64,000 nucleotides of DNA from an uncultured Pontibacter sp. (GCF_947492645.1 NZ_CANLMZ010000010.1:186001-250000); one strand, 5' to 3'; positions 43,545-56,203 are shown, counted from the first letter of the stretch. The notes: generated by a model not told the origin, from the letters alone. A program made the numbers and translations.

Positions 43545-43576
43545 TTTGGGCGGCCGGTCTATTTTCCGTAATTTTA
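43545..43576 (+). promoter_or_regulatory. Probable promoter of dnaE
   Basis: TTTG (43545-43548) and TAATTTTA (43569-43576), spaced 20 bases, are close to TTTG/TAnnTTTG with the last base changed. The leader to the dnaE ATG is about 80 bases. Confidence 0.45.
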
Positions 43577-43663
43577 ACATCCCGAAAATGGCTTCAAGTA
43601 CAGCTTTTACTTTACTTTAAGGTCATTGTTAATTCTTCTTTCGTATTACATAATTCCTCCTGA

Positions 43664-47284
<3,621 letters not shown>

Positions 47285-47316
47285 CATCAATTTCGAATAG
47301 AACCTGCTCAAGTATA

Positions 47317-47355
47317 AGAAAAGAGGCTGTTGCTACAAACAATAGCCTCTTTTCT
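47317..47355. terminator. Terminator between dnaE and the S41 peptidase gene
   Basis: AGAAAAGAGGCT...G and AGCCTCTTTTCT pair (47317-47332 with 47340-47355) between convergent genes. An AAGTATA word directly precedes the stem. Confidence 0.8.
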
Positions 47356-47370
47356 ATTATAATAGCGCTA

Positions 47371-49068
47371 TCATTTTGCTACCTCAGCGCTGTGGCTCCA
47401 CGGTTTCTTGGCCTCGGCGATAGCTGCATCTAAAAGTGCATCCTTACCTGCCGCTATACTTGCTATAGTAGGCTTTACCTCCTTGTCAATCTTCACACCC
47501 TTACGTTGCTCGAAAGTGCCATTTGCGCCACGCTCTCCTACACCTGTAAACGCAACTCTGGCACCGCCTGGCAATGGTAGCCAGGTAACATTGCCTGTTG
47601 TTCCGGCCGTTTGCGATCCCATCACGATGGTATTAGGCCGCTGGGCCAGGTTAAAAGCACAACTCTCTCCCATACTTTGCGTGTGTTCATTTACCAGCAC
47701 AATCATATTACCGTTGAATGGCACCAGTTCAGATTTGGCAGGTCGTTCAAAATCATAAGCAAATGTTGCAAAGAACCCCGGGTAGGTTACCAAGGCGTTT
47801 GCAGACATAGAAACAGGCATCTTTTGCTGGAAAAAAGCAGGTATTGCCTGGAGGTATACATTATAATTGGGGTACTTGCGCAGGTCCATGATAACGGTTT
47901 TAGCATGCTGCAAATCCAGGAACAGCTCTTTTAATAAAGCTGTACCTTTTATTGCCCCAAAATCTACCCATACTATACCATCCCCCACTTTGCTCCACAG
48001 CGGCTGCTTTGGCTTATCATGCATTTTTGCAAACTGCTGATACGGGTAACGCTTTATGGTTTTGGTTAGTCGTTGGTTCCCTCGTTTAAATTCTACTGTC
48101 ACATTATCAGTAGTATCTACATGCAGCAGGTAATCGGCGATATCGCGGTTGGTAGCAGCTTCGTTTGAGCTTATCAGTAAGGGTTGCAGGAATTTTACCC
48201 GCTCTTTTACCGGTTTTCCATTTATACTTGTAATGATGTCTCCCGCTTTTACATCCAGCGCTTTGGCTACTGAGTCCGAAACAACTTTGGATACCACGAA
48301 TCTATTTTCTACATAACTCAGGTAAAACGGAGCCTTAGGCCCCCACATATTGTTAAGCACCGGGCTATTCAAAAAAGCATGGCTGTCAACCAACTCTTTG
48401 TTCAGCTTCTGGATAGCCAGGTGATAAGCAACTTCATTTGCGGCCTCAGAGAACACAGGAATGTAGGCGTCCAGCACAGAGATCCAACTTTTCCCAATAG
48501 TCTGCTTGTGCGGGTAAAAAAAGTTGATGGTGTTCCAGTACCTTGCCAGCGCCAGTAGCCTTGTCTCCTTACCAGGGTAAGCAGGGGTTGCCATTGGCTC
48601 CTCCGTAAAAAGCACATAATCCAACGTGTACTCTTTATACTTGTTAGTGATGTATTTGCTATCAACCGGCTTATGGTGTTCATACATCTTTTTTAGTTGC
48701 TGCTTTAAGGTACCACTAATGTTGTAGGCCTCAATTTCTTTTGCAGAGAATATGGCTTCAATAGAATCCGCCTTGGGTAGGTTGTAAGCAGCGGCAAGCT
48801 CCGGGGCAGGAACCAGGTTGTATAAACCGTCCAGTAATTTGTTAAACTCCCCCTGGCTTTTACTTACCGTTACTTTAGGAACATAGCTTATATATACCGA
48901 ATCCCAGTTTATTGTGCCGGAGGCAACCTCAGGGTGATAGTACTTCATCAGGCCCCATACTTTGGTCAGAGTGGCAATACGGTCAACGGTTCTTTTATCC
49001 TGGGCAAAAGCCTGGCGGTGTACTGCCAGCGCAAGTATAAAGAAGAGGCAGATTTTAAATGATTTCAT
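47371..49068 (-). CDS. S41-family (C-terminal processing) peptidase with PDZ domain
   Basis: 565 residues with a signal peptide (CLFFILALAVHRQAFAQ). An N-terminal helical region (residues ~25-230) precedes a PDZ-like segment (KVVSDSVAKALDVKAGDIIT, then SINGKPVKERVKFLQPLL). The S41 catalytic domain follows: GDGIVWVDFGAIKGT, DLRKYPNY and the nucleophile region LVNEHTQSMGESCAFNLA (Ser near residue 469), with TAGTTGNVTWLPLPGGARVA. It acts in the periplasm or outside and may process envelope proteins. Codon use is normal. Confidence 0.9.
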   Translation of the reverse strand: MKSFKICLFFILALAVHRQAFAQDKRTVDRIATLTKVWGLMKYYHPEVASGTINWDSVYISYVPKVTVSKSQGEFNKLLDGLYNLVPAPELAAAYNLPKADSIEAIFSAKEIEAYNISGTLKQQLKKMYEHHKPVDSKYITNKYKEYTLDYVLFTEEPMATPAYPGKETRLLALARYWNTINFFYPHKQTIGKSWISVLDAYIPVFSEAANEVAYHLAIQKLNKELVDSHAFLNSPVLNNMWGPKAPFYLSYVENRFVVSKVVSDSVAKALDVKAGDIITSINGKPVKERVKFLQPLLISSNEAATNRDIADYLLHVDTTDNVTVEFKRGNQRLTKTIKRYPYQQFAKMHDKPKQPLWSKVGDGIVWVDFGAIKGTALLKELFLDLQHAKTVIMDLRKYPNYNVYLQAIPAFFQQKMPVSMSANALVTYPGFFATFAYDFERPAKSELVPFNGNMIVLVNEHTQSMGESCAFNLAQRPNTIVMGSQTAGTTGNVTWLPLPGGARVAFTGVGERGANGTFEQRKGVKIDKEVKPTIASIAAGKDALLDAAIAEAKKPWSHSAEVAK

Positions 49069-49432
49069 TTTTCTGTTCCGGAGGATTGTTATTAAGCGTT
49101 AGGTAATGCACTTACGTACAAACTATTATACTAGTATAGATGCTTTAAAGAGACTAACCGTTGCCTGATAGCTTGATGTATGCTTCTGTTTAGATCTCCT
49201 GCGTTCACTTATCTTTTTAACTGCTCCTCCAGATGCCAATTTATCTACTTATACTCCGCTTCCGAATTATTTTCTGCCCCTGAACTTGCTTCTAAAACTT
49301 TTATTCAAAACATTTGTTTGTACAAATAACTTGCACCTATACGCATACTTTATCGTAAGTAAACAGGTGTAGATAGAACCAGTAACAAGAGCAACAGGAC
49401 AGCTTGTCAGGTTTAGGTAGTTTGGGCGGAAA
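49069..49432. other. Gene-free interval upstream of trxA with a short palindrome
   Basis: About 360 bases with no supportable gene. It contains the perfect palindrome TTTGTACAAA at 49317-49326, which could be an operator but is not assigned to a known regulator. The trxA promoter begins just after the interval. Confidence 0.45.
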
Positions 49433-49463
49433 TTTGCCAAACCTGTAATTGTTACTATATTTA
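49433..49463 (+). promoter_or_regulatory. Promoter of trxA
   Basis: TTTG (49433-49436) and TATATTTA (49456-49463), spaced 19 bases, 34 bases before the trxA ATG. Good match apart from the last base of the -7 box. Confidence 0.6.
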
Positions 49464-49497
49464 AACTTAGAAATTAACACAACAAACCATTAAAGTT

Positions 49498-49824
49498 ATG
49501 GCTAACAAAGCAATAGAGATCACAGACTCGAATTTTGATGAGATCATCAATTCAGATAAACCAGTATTGGTAGACTTTTGGGCAGAGTGGTGCGGACCGT
49601 GCCGCATGGTAGGCCCGATTGTAGAAGAATTGGCTGGCGAGTACGAAGGCAAAGCTGTTATCGGTAAAGTTGACGTGGACGCTAACCCTCAGACATCTGC
49701 TAAATTTGGCATCCGCAGCATTCCTACGCTGCTGGTTTTCAAGAACGGCGAAGTAGTAGATAAGCAAGTAGGTGCTGTGCCTAAAAACGTGCTATCGCAG
49801 AAGCTGGATGCTCAAATGGCATAA
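49498..49824 (+). CDS. trxA: Thioredoxin
   Basis: 108 residues, general protein disulfide reductase. Active site WAEWCGPCRMVGPI near residue 32, cis-Pro loop RSIPTLLVFKNGE near residue 73, and C-terminal helix KNVLSQKLDAQM. No signal peptide, so cytosolic. It has its own promoter and terminator. Confidence 0.97.
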   Translation: MANKAIEITDSNFDEIINSDKPVLVDFWAEWCGPCRMVGPIVEELAGEYEGKAVIGKVDVDANPQTSAKFGIRSIPTLLVFKNGEVVDKQVGAVPKNVLSQKLDAQMA

Positions 49825-49844
49825 GTAACAAAATAAAAGTATAA

Positions 49845-49883
49845 AAACGGCCTCTCCCGCTACTACAGCTAGAGAGGCCGTTT
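49845..49883. terminator. Bidirectional terminator after trxA
   Basis: AAACGGCCTCT / AGAGGCCGTTT stem (49845-49855 with 49873-49883) between convergent trxA and the DUF421 gene, preceded by an AAGTATA word. Confidence 0.85.
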
Positions 49884-49887
49884 CATT

Positions 49888-50400
49888 TTAATCCTCTTCC
49901 TTGCAGATAATACTGATATCGCCGTTGCGCTCTAAGTAAGCTTTGTGGATGGCACTTATCTCTGGCCTGTGCCCGGAGTTGCGCATAGCCTCCAGAAGGT
50001 CGTTCTCGGTAACGCTGTTGCTGCGCATTACCTCCCACCGCACCTCTCCATCTTTCACAAGCTCCTGTGGTTTGCCCTTGATAATGTTTCCGAATCCGTT
50101 TTCAGTATTAAATGCCACCGTTGCCAACAGTTTATGGAGCAATACCAAAGTTAAGGCAGCAGCTAGTGTTGGCCAGAATGGCGCATTGCCCGTAATAGCA
50201 CGGCTTAAGATGGAGCCGTAAATGATACCCAGTACAATATCGAATGCTGTATTTTTACCAAATATTCTATGGCTGCCAATGCGCATAATAGCAAGAGCCG
50301 CGAAGAATACTCCCACGGCTCTCAATGACATCTGCCACCAGTTAAGCGTTCCTTCCCCGATGCCAAACAATAAATTAAAAGTATCAATGGCTTCCTGCAT
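49888..50400 (-). CDS. DUF421 (YetF-like) membrane protein
   Basis: 170 residues. Three N-terminal membrane helices (WWQMSLRAVGVFFAALAIMR, AFDIVLGIIYGSILSRAI, PTLAAALTLVLLHKLLATV) and the DUF421 core GNIIKGKPQELVKDGEVRWE, then VTENDLLEAMRNSGHRPEIS. The C-terminal part is shorter than in the two-domain YetF proteins. Function of the family is unknown. Confidence 0.85.
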   Translation of the reverse strand: MQEAIDTFNLLFGIGEGTLNWWQMSLRAVGVFFAALAIMRIGSHRIFGKNTAFDIVLGIIYGSILSRAITGNAPFWPTLAAALTLVLLHKLLATVAFNTENGFGNIIKGKPQELVKDGEVRWEVMRSNSVTENDLLEAMRNSGHRPEISAIHKAYLERNGDISIICKEED

Positions 50401-50441
50401 ACTTCAGAAAACGCACAGGAAACCGAAGGGTTATACCTGCC

Positions 50442-52370
50442 TTAGCCGGCGTCGTTGCAGTTGCAGAGGCTTTTATCAAGGCTGTACAGCACCTCGAAGT
50501 TCTGCTCCACTTCTTTTATAAGCTCTCGCAGCCTATTGTTATACTCCTGCACCCGCGTTAGCCTTACCACCTCCAGTTCTACCTTATTCACCTGGTCCAG
50601 CAACTGTATACTTTTCCCGAACTCAATATTTTTCTCAACCATGCGGCTAATATACTGCTCCAGGGCTGTGTTGGGAGTGGCTGTTGCGGTTTGCAGGTTG
50701 CTCTCGATGCACAACTGTCTTTTAAGGTATTTAAAAACTGTCTGCTCGGCAGTCTGGTTTAGTTCGTCTTTCTTTTTTAGCGCTTGCTTTAACTTATAGC
50801 CGTCGTAGCGTTTGTTATACTCTGTTACAGCATCGCGTACTTTTTCGCGGCAGCTGTGGCATTTGCTTGCCGCAGCTTTGTCTAGTAAAGCATTTCGCTG
50901 TGGTACTGTTTCGTCGGTAGCCTCAGCTGCGTCTAGCTTCTGCAATTCCTGTGCATATACTTCGGTGTACTGCAGGTCTTCCAGCTTCTTTATCAATCTT
51001 ATTATGGCTTCGCCTTCTACAGACGCAGACAAGTACTCCGCTTTAGGCAATTCCACGGCATAAAGCTTCGCTAAAGCTAGCTCCCGCTTATCAGGTGTGT
51101 TCCAGCTTTTAGGATCATTTTCAAGATCACGCAGGGTATTAACCAGTATTTTACCGTTTTTCAGGTTATGGTCGGCCTCTAAGTATAAATCAGCGTTGCC
51201 AAGTATGGCTTCGTACTCTGACTTAAAGATATTTATGTACGCGCTGTTTTTCTTAAACTCCTTTTCGCGGGCATCAAAAGTGCTTTTCAGGCGCTTATAC
51301 TCCTGCACAATGCCAAACAGGTTTTTAGCATTTACCTCCGGGCTGTTGTTGCGGTAGTTGAGGCGGTATGTGTTCAGGTTCTGCTTCATTTCAGCAAATA
51401 CACGCAAAAACTCCACATAGAGCTTCTCCTGCCGGAACGTTTCATCGTTTACCAGCTTTTGCTCATAGGCGCTCAGTATTTTTTGCTTGCGCTTCTCAAT
51501 TAAATCCAGCGTTACTTCATCACCAGTCAGCACATCCATTTTGTATAGCGATTTGTAATTGGCCACCACCATAAACGGATAGTCTTTGTAGGCAGCAAAC
51601 TCCTCCAGGCTTTTGCGGTCTAACCTGCTGGTGCTTTTAGACAGGTAATCTGCTAGCTTAACGGATTTTATACTTACTCCTTTCACATCGTTTGGCACAA
51701 ATACATAAATGCGCACCGAGTGCAGGCGTGTGTCAAACTCCTGGCCCTCGTACAGGCGGATGGTAGAGCTAAACTTATACTCTTTTTTACCTGAGCGGGC
51801 ATTTAGCAAGTTGCCAAACTCACCAACCAGCGATAGTATGGCTCCCGACGGATTTGTAAGCTTTGACAGATTTACCAGTTGGTTGGCAACAAGGCTAAAC
51901 ACCTGATCGCCATCATTGTTTGTAACTGCCTTTGCATTTATAACGGCATCAATGCTGCTTTGCGTAGAGGTTAAAGGCATTTTATCGATGATACGCACTA
52001 CCTCCAGGTGGTCGCTTACCTGTGTTTTATACTCTTTCTTATCCTGGTTTACATAAAAATTGTAGAGCGGGTATACAATGGCATCGTTGCCGAAAAGCTT
52101 CATGTTTTTTAGCTGCGCCGTTATAAACAGGTACTCTAATTCGTTGCCGTATTTTTTCTTCGGTTTCTTTACCCCTCTCTCCAACTCGTTTAGCACCCGG
52201 GTAAACTTGTTGCCGTTAAACAAATAAATGTCTGTGGAGAGGTACTGCCACTCATCCGTAAATGCAAAATCATCGTTATAGCTGTAGCCAAGGCGAGTTT
52301 CGATAGTGCGTTGGGCAAAAGCCTGCTGGCAAAGCAACAGCAGAAAAAAAGCGAGAACTATTTTCTTCAT
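50442..52370 (-). CDS. Large secreted coiled-coil protein, unknown function
   Basis: 642 residues with a signal peptide (KKIVLAFFLLLLCQQAFAQ). The N-terminal third is beta-rich (TRLGYSYNDDFAFTDEWQYL, KFSSTIRLYEGQEFDTRLHS, VRIYVFVPNDVKGVSIKSVK). From residue ~260 it is largely helical and charged, with likely coiled coils (YEQKLVNDETFRQEKLYVEF to KEVEQNFEVLYSLDKSLCNC). A CxxC (KCHSCREKVRDA) lies near residue 510 and a CNC sits at the C-terminus. I do not recognise a family. Probably periplasmic, or anchored at the inner face of the outer membrane. Confidence 0.6.
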   Translation of the reverse strand: MKKIVLAFFLLLLCQQAFAQRTIETRLGYSYNDDFAFTDEWQYLSTDIYLFNGNKFTRVLNELERGVKKPKKKYGNELEYLFITAQLKNMKLFGNDAIVYPLYNFYVNQDKKEYKTQVSDHLEVVRIIDKMPLTSTQSSIDAVINAKAVTNNDGDQVFSLVANQLVNLSKLTNPSGAILSLVGEFGNLLNARSGKKEYKFSSTIRLYEGQEFDTRLHSVRIYVFVPNDVKGVSIKSVKLADYLSKSTSRLDRKSLEEFAAYKDYPFMVVANYKSLYKMDVLTGDEVTLDLIEKRKQKILSAYEQKLVNDETFRQEKLYVEFLRVFAEMKQNLNTYRLNYRNNSPEVNAKNLFGIVQEYKRLKSTFDAREKEFKKNSAYINIFKSEYEAILGNADLYLEADHNLKNGKILVNTLRDLENDPKSWNTPDKRELALAKLYAVELPKAEYLSASVEGEAIIRLIKKLEDLQYTEVYAQELQKLDAAEATDETVPQRNALLDKAAASKCHSCREKVRDAVTEYNKRYDGYKLKQALKKKDELNQTAEQTVFKYLKRQLCIESNLQTATATPNTALEQYISRMVEKNIEFGKSIQLLDQVNKVELEVVRLTRVQEYNNRLRELIKEVEQNFEVLYSLDKSLCNCNDAG

Positions 52371-52508
52371 AAACTACGTTAAAAATCTTGTAGCAGTACA
52401 GGTAAAAAATACTGAGAAAGGGCAACGTTTTTGGTTGATCATTAGTGCAATAAAATTGCTAATAATAACGGTAGAATCATAAAATAATTATTTAAAACAG
52501 ATTAAGGT

Positions 52509-52910
52509 ATGTTGAGACATGTGATGTTAGGGCTAGCGCTTATCTTTAGTACCAGCACCCTTATGGCCAAGGCCCCTATGGGTAATGCAGGTGATATTAA
52601 CTATAGGGCAGCGGCAGAGCTTACAGAAAGCCAAAAAGTAGAGAGGCTGATACTGTTTATAAAAAGCCTGAAAGACGCTACGTTTGTCAGGAATGGCAGC
52701 GAGCATACGTGTGAGCAGGCAGCAGAGCACTTACAGTCTAAATGGGAGAAACACAGAAATAAAATACAGTCGGCGAGGGCTTTTATAGAAGATCTGGCTT
52801 CTAAATCCGGGTTGTCAGGCCAGCCGTACCTGATCAGGTTTAAAGATGGCACAGAACTAACCACTAACGCTGTACTAAACCAGGAACTTGAAAGATTAGA
52901 AGCCATGTAA
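52509..52910 (+). CDS. Small secreted protein, DUF5329-like
   Basis: 133 residues with a signal peptide ending near AKA (LIFSTSTLMAKA). The body ESQKVERLILFIKSLKDATF, then VRNGSEHTCEQAAEHLQSKW, SARAFIEDLASKSGLSGQPY and LIRFKDGTELTTNA matches my memory of DUF5329 proteins (family of unknown function). Periplasmic. The next gene on the same strand begins 54 bases later. Confidence 0.62.
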   Translation: MLRHVMLGLALIFSTSTLMAKAPMGNAGDINYRAAAELTESQKVERLILFIKSLKDATFVRNGSEHTCEQAAEHLQSKWEKHRNKIQSARAFIEDLASKSGLSGQPYLIRFKDGTELTTNAVLNQELERLEAM

Positions 52911-52964
52911 TCATACTTTTTGCCGGAGGCTGGCGTTTTACCAGTCAAAGCCAAGTATAAAAGT

Positions 52965-53348
52965 ATGAATCGCACGATAAAAGAAATGTCTATGATACAG
53001 CTGTTGGAAGAATCAAGAGATGATTTAGTAGCATTCAGAATTTCAGGGCATATTGATAAAAACGATTATGAAGTGATGCTGCCCGTGCTGGAGGAAAAGA
53101 TAAAGCAGCATGGCAAAATAAGAGTGTTTGCGGAGGTACAGGAAGTAGCGGATTACTCGATAGAAGCTCTTTGGGAAGATGTTAAATTTGACTTTAAACA
53201 CGCCTCGGACTTTAGCCGCGCAGCCATTATCGGCGACAAAGCCTGGATTGACTGGCTGACAGTTCTGGCAAAGCCTTTTACCACCGCCGAAATTAAATAT
53301 TTTGATTTTACACAGCGCGAACAGGCCTGGCAATGGATAAATGAATAA
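52965..53348 (+). CDS. SpoIIAA-like / STAS-related (DUF3478-type) protein
   Basis: 127 residues from the ATG at 52965; a TTG at 52920 is possible but adds residues that do not look conserved. The core (LEESRDDLVAFRISGHIDKN, then YEVMLPVLEEKIKQHGKIRV, SIEALWEDVKFDFKHASDFS, RAAIIGDKAWIDWLTVLAKP) is the SpoIIAA-like (STAS/SEC14-like) fold of DUF3478, found in stress-related and other contexts. The exact role is unknown. It is cytosolic. Confidence 0.8.
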   Translation: MNRTIKEMSMIQLLEESRDDLVAFRISGHIDKNDYEVMLPVLEEKIKQHGKIRVFAEVQEVADYSIEALWEDVKFDFKHASDFSRAAIIGDKAWIDWLTVLAKPFTTAEIKYFDFTQREQAWQWINE

Positions 53349-53357
53349 AAAGGAAAG

Positions 53358-53409
53358 CACAAGCGAAGAGGGCCGGTAAAGTATACTTTACCGGCCCTCT
53401 TCGCTTGTG
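53358..53409. terminator. Bidirectional terminator: perfect 52-base palindrome
   Basis: Two perfect 26-base arms (53358-53383 with 53384-53409) with no spacer, between convergent genes. The centre reads AAGTATACTT. It can form a very stable hairpin (a few central bases open as the loop) or a cruciform. Confidence 0.88.
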
Positions 53410-53435
53410 TGGCTGATAATGCAGTCCCTGTTTTC

Positions 53436-54467
53436 TTAGTCTTTGTAAATGTATACCTCGGCTTTCCCGTTTTTAATAGCGCCACGGTACATACCCGCAG
53501 AGTTGAAAGGCATAGAAAAATTGCCGTTTCTATCTAAAGCAATCACACCGCCTTCGCCGCCAAACTCCACCAGTTTTTTCATTACCACTTCTTCGGCTGC
53601 TTTCTTTACAGAGTAGTTTTTATACTTCATCAAAGCGGCAATGTCGTGGGCTACTACTGCACGTATAAAATACTCGCCGTGGCCTGTTGCAGATACCGCG
53701 CAACTAGCATTATCGGCGTATGTACCTGCCCCAATAATAGGAGCATCGCCTACGCGGCCGTAGCGTTTGTTTGTCATGCCACCGGTTGTTGTAGCGGCAG
53801 CTAGGTTGCCGTAAGCATCCAGGGCAACGGCACCAACTGTACCGAATTTGTTTCCTTCTGTAAATATGTTTTCGTTGCTGCCTGTGCCGCCGTCATGGTC
53901 AAGCTGTGTTTTTTCTTTGTCCTTTATTTTCTGCAGCTGCTGGTAGCGTGTTTCGGTGTAGAAGTAAGATGGGTCTACGATTTCGATCTGCTGCATTTGG
54001 GCAAATTTTTCGGCTCCGGCTCCAATCATCATCACGTGCTCTGATTTTTCCATAACGGCGCGTGCAGCCGTGATCGGGTTTTTGATGGTGGTTACGCTGG
54101 CAATAGAACCGGCCTTTAGCGTTTTGCCGTCCATGATGGCAGCGTCCATTTCATTTTTGCCCTCGCTGGTAAATACAGCTCCTTTTCCAGCATTAAATAG
54201 CGGCGAGTCTTCCATTACTTTTACGGTGGCCTCAACAGCATCTAAGCTTGTGCCGCCCTTTTTCAGAACTGCATACCCTACCTGCAACGCTTCGTTTAAT
54301 TTTTCGCGATAGGCTTTCTCTTTCTCTGGTGTCATGTTCTGGCGGGTGATTGTACCGGCACCTCCATGTATAACCAAAGTTACTTTACTGTAATCGGGTT
54401 TTGTTTGTGCAAAACTTACGGCGCTTAACAGGAAGCAGGCAAGCAGCAAGTATACATTCTTTCTCAT
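53436..54467 (-). CDS. Isoaspartyl peptidase / L-asparaginase (Ntn hydrolase, T2)
   Basis: 343 residues with a signal peptide (LLLACFLLSAVSFAQ), so periplasmic or secreted. The Ntn signature is visible: VTLVIHGGAGTITRQ at the start, GGTSLDAVEATVKVMEDSPL, FNAGKGAVFTSEGKNEMDA, and the catalytic Thr in KFGTVGAVALDAYGNLAAAT. The protein self-cleaves before that Thr. GRVGDAPIIGAGTYADN is the substrate loop. It releases aspartate from isoaspartyl dipeptides or asparagine. Confidence 0.94.
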   Translation of the reverse strand: MRKNVYLLLACFLLSAVSFAQTKPDYSKVTLVIHGGAGTITRQNMTPEKEKAYREKLNEALQVGYAVLKKGGTSLDAVEATVKVMEDSPLFNAGKGAVFTSEGKNEMDAAIMDGKTLKAGSIASVTTIKNPITAARAVMEKSEHVMMIGAGAEKFAQMQQIEIVDPSYFYTETRYQQLQKIKDKEKTQLDHDGGTGSNENIFTEGNKFGTVGAVALDAYGNLAAATTTGGMTNKRYGRVGDAPIIGAGTYADNASCAVSATGHGEYFIRAVVAHDIAALMKYKNYSVKKAAEEVVMKKLVEFGGEGGVIALDRNGNFSMPFNSAGMYRGAIKNGKAEVYIYKD

Positions 54468-54586
54468 GGCCTTTTTTGTAGGTATAATGACAGGTAATCT
54501 CTCTTAAATATAGGTGATTTTAGTGTATTGCGTACAATTTTATAAAATTGCAGCCAAAGCGCTTCACATACCTTATCTAACGTGCT

Positions 54587-55141
54587 ATGTTTCTACTACG
54601 GCTAAAGCATTGGCAGGCATTTCTGCTCCTTTTTATACTTCCGTTTATACTTCAGTATGTGTTTACTCGGTTGCTGTCTGTTGCAGGCCTCTCCTCAGAT
54701 TCGCTGCTTTATACTTTAATTGATTCTATACCGACAATAATTCCTACGGCCTGGCTCTGGCTGATAGGTCTGCACTTTTACCGGCGGCTGCCTGCCAGCA
54801 TTAAAATCAGCGCTTTATACTTTCATCTAGGTGTTTTATACTTTGCAGCTTACATTCCTCTCCTGATTTATACCTTAGGCCTGGTGCGCGAAAGTATGGC
54901 CGAAGGAACAATACCTTTGGGCATGCTGGGTTTGCTGCTGCCCATGCACCTGTTTGCCACCTTTTGTTATCTGTATGTGGTTTACTTTTCGGCCAGGTGC
55001 ATTGCAAGCGCAGAAAAGCAGCGCATAGTGGCATCTAACGAGTATATAGCCGTGCTTTTTCAAATCATGTTTCTGCCCATCGGAATTTGGTTTATACAAC
55101 CCCGCATCAACCGCCTTGCCTCAAAAACACCTGAAGTATAA
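54587..55141 (+). CDS. Polytopic membrane protein, unknown function, rich in the AAGTATA word
   Basis: 184 residues with about five predicted helices (LLLFILPFILQYVFTRLLSV, IIPTAWLWLIGLHFY, LGVLYFAAYIPLLIYTLGLV, MLGLLLPMHLFATFCYLYVV, IAVLFQIMFLPIGIWFI). I do not recognise a family. The gene body carries six TATACTT/AAGTATA words in 555 bases, more than any other gene here. The upstream region has no clear -7 element. Confidence 0.6.
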   Translation: MFLLRLKHWQAFLLLFILPFILQYVFTRLLSVAGLSSDSLLYTLIDSIPTIIPTAWLWLIGLHFYRRLPASIKISALYFHLGVLYFAAYIPLLIYTLGLVRESMAEGTIPLGMLGLLLPMHLFATFCYLYVVYFSARCIASAEKQRIVASNEYIAVLFQIMFLPIGIWFIQPRINRLASKTPEV

Positions 55142-55382
55142 ATCCTTAACCAAACAACGCAGTTCTCCAAAGTTAGCTTAAGTGCAATTATTAAAACTAT
55201 TTAAGAATTTATATAGGCATACTACAATATATCAGGAAAATAAGCGTTTAGCAGCAAAAGTTTTATAGTTAAGAGAGTAATTTTGAGCAATTATATAGTT
55301 TTAAGAACAATCTTTTACCATATTTGCAATCAAGTTTTATAACAAAGTAAATAAACCTTAACCAACAAATTCACAAACGCAC

Positions 55383-56093
55383 ATGAAATTCAACTTCTTC
55401 AAAGCAGCATTCACCATGTTGCTGTGCTCTTCACTAATGGTATCTTGTGTTTCTTCTAAGAAATACGAAGACTTGAAAGCTAGCAAAGAGGCTCAGGAGC
55501 GCGAGCTTGCTGACTCTAAAGCAAAAGCTGATCAGTTAGCTGCATCTTTAAAAGAACGTGAGCAGAAGCTTGCTGAAATGGAGCGTGCTATGAACGAGCA
55601 GCAAAAAGTATTGGATAACCTTAAAAACGAAGTTAACGCTGCTCTGCAAGGCTTTAACCAAGGCGACCTTAGCGTAAGCGTTAAAGACGGAAAAGTATAC
55701 GTTTCTATGTCTGATAAGCTTCTTTTTGCTACTGGTAGCACTAAAGTGAACACAGGTGGCCAGAAGGCTATCAACCAACTGGTAGACGTATTGAAGAAAA
55801 ATCAGCAGGTAGGTGTAATGGTAGAAGGCCACACAGATGACGTATCTGTTGCTAACGGCATGAAATACCTTACTGACAACTGGGACCTGAGCGTACTTCG
55901 CGCTACTGAAATCACACGTATGATGACTGAGAAAGGTCTTTCTCCTGACAGAATTACGCCAGCTGGCCGTTCTTTCTACATGCCAGTTGATACAGGCCGT
56001 TCTGCTGACGCAAAAGCGAAGAACCGTCGTACTGAGATCATCTTGACTCCAGACTTTACTGAGATCTACAAAATCCTGGGCATCCAGGCGTAG
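55383..56093 (+). CDS. OmpA-family lipoprotein with coiled-coil linker
   Basis: 236 residues. Lipoprotein signal with lipobox LMVSC (Cys22). Residues ~28-100 are a coiled coil (EDLKASKEAQERELADSKAK, REQKLAEMERAMNEQQKVLD). The C-terminal OmpA/MotB peptidoglycan-binding domain shows LLFATGSTKVNTGGQKAINQ, VEGHTDDVSV and NRRTEIILTPD. It anchors the outer membrane to the wall. Codon use is strongly biased, suggesting high expression. A ~240-base AT-rich leader precedes it. Confidence 0.93.
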   Translation: MKFNFFKAAFTMLLCSSLMVSCVSSKKYEDLKASKEAQERELADSKAKADQLAASLKEREQKLAEMERAMNEQQKVLDNLKNEVNAALQGFNQGDLSVSVKDGKVYVSMSDKLLFATGSTKVNTGGQKAINQLVDVLKKNQQVGVMVEGHTDDVSVANGMKYLTDNWDLSVLRATEITRMMTEKGLSPDRITPAGRSFYMPVDTGRSADAKAKNRRTEIILTPDFTEIYKILGIQA

Positions 56094-56113
56094 TTCTTAC
56101 TAAATACAAGTAT

Positions 56114-56147
56114 AAAAGCCGATGCTCTGAAAAGGGCATCGGCTTTT
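56114..56147 (+). terminator. Terminator after the OmpA lipoprotein
   Basis: AAAAGCCGATGC / GCATCGGCTTTT stem (56114-56125 with 56136-56147). An AAGTATA word lies just left. Confidence 0.85.
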
Positions 56148-56203
56148 GCTTTTAGAGGTAGCCATCTGTAGATGAGAGAACAGGTTAAGCTTGCAGCTAT
56201 AAA

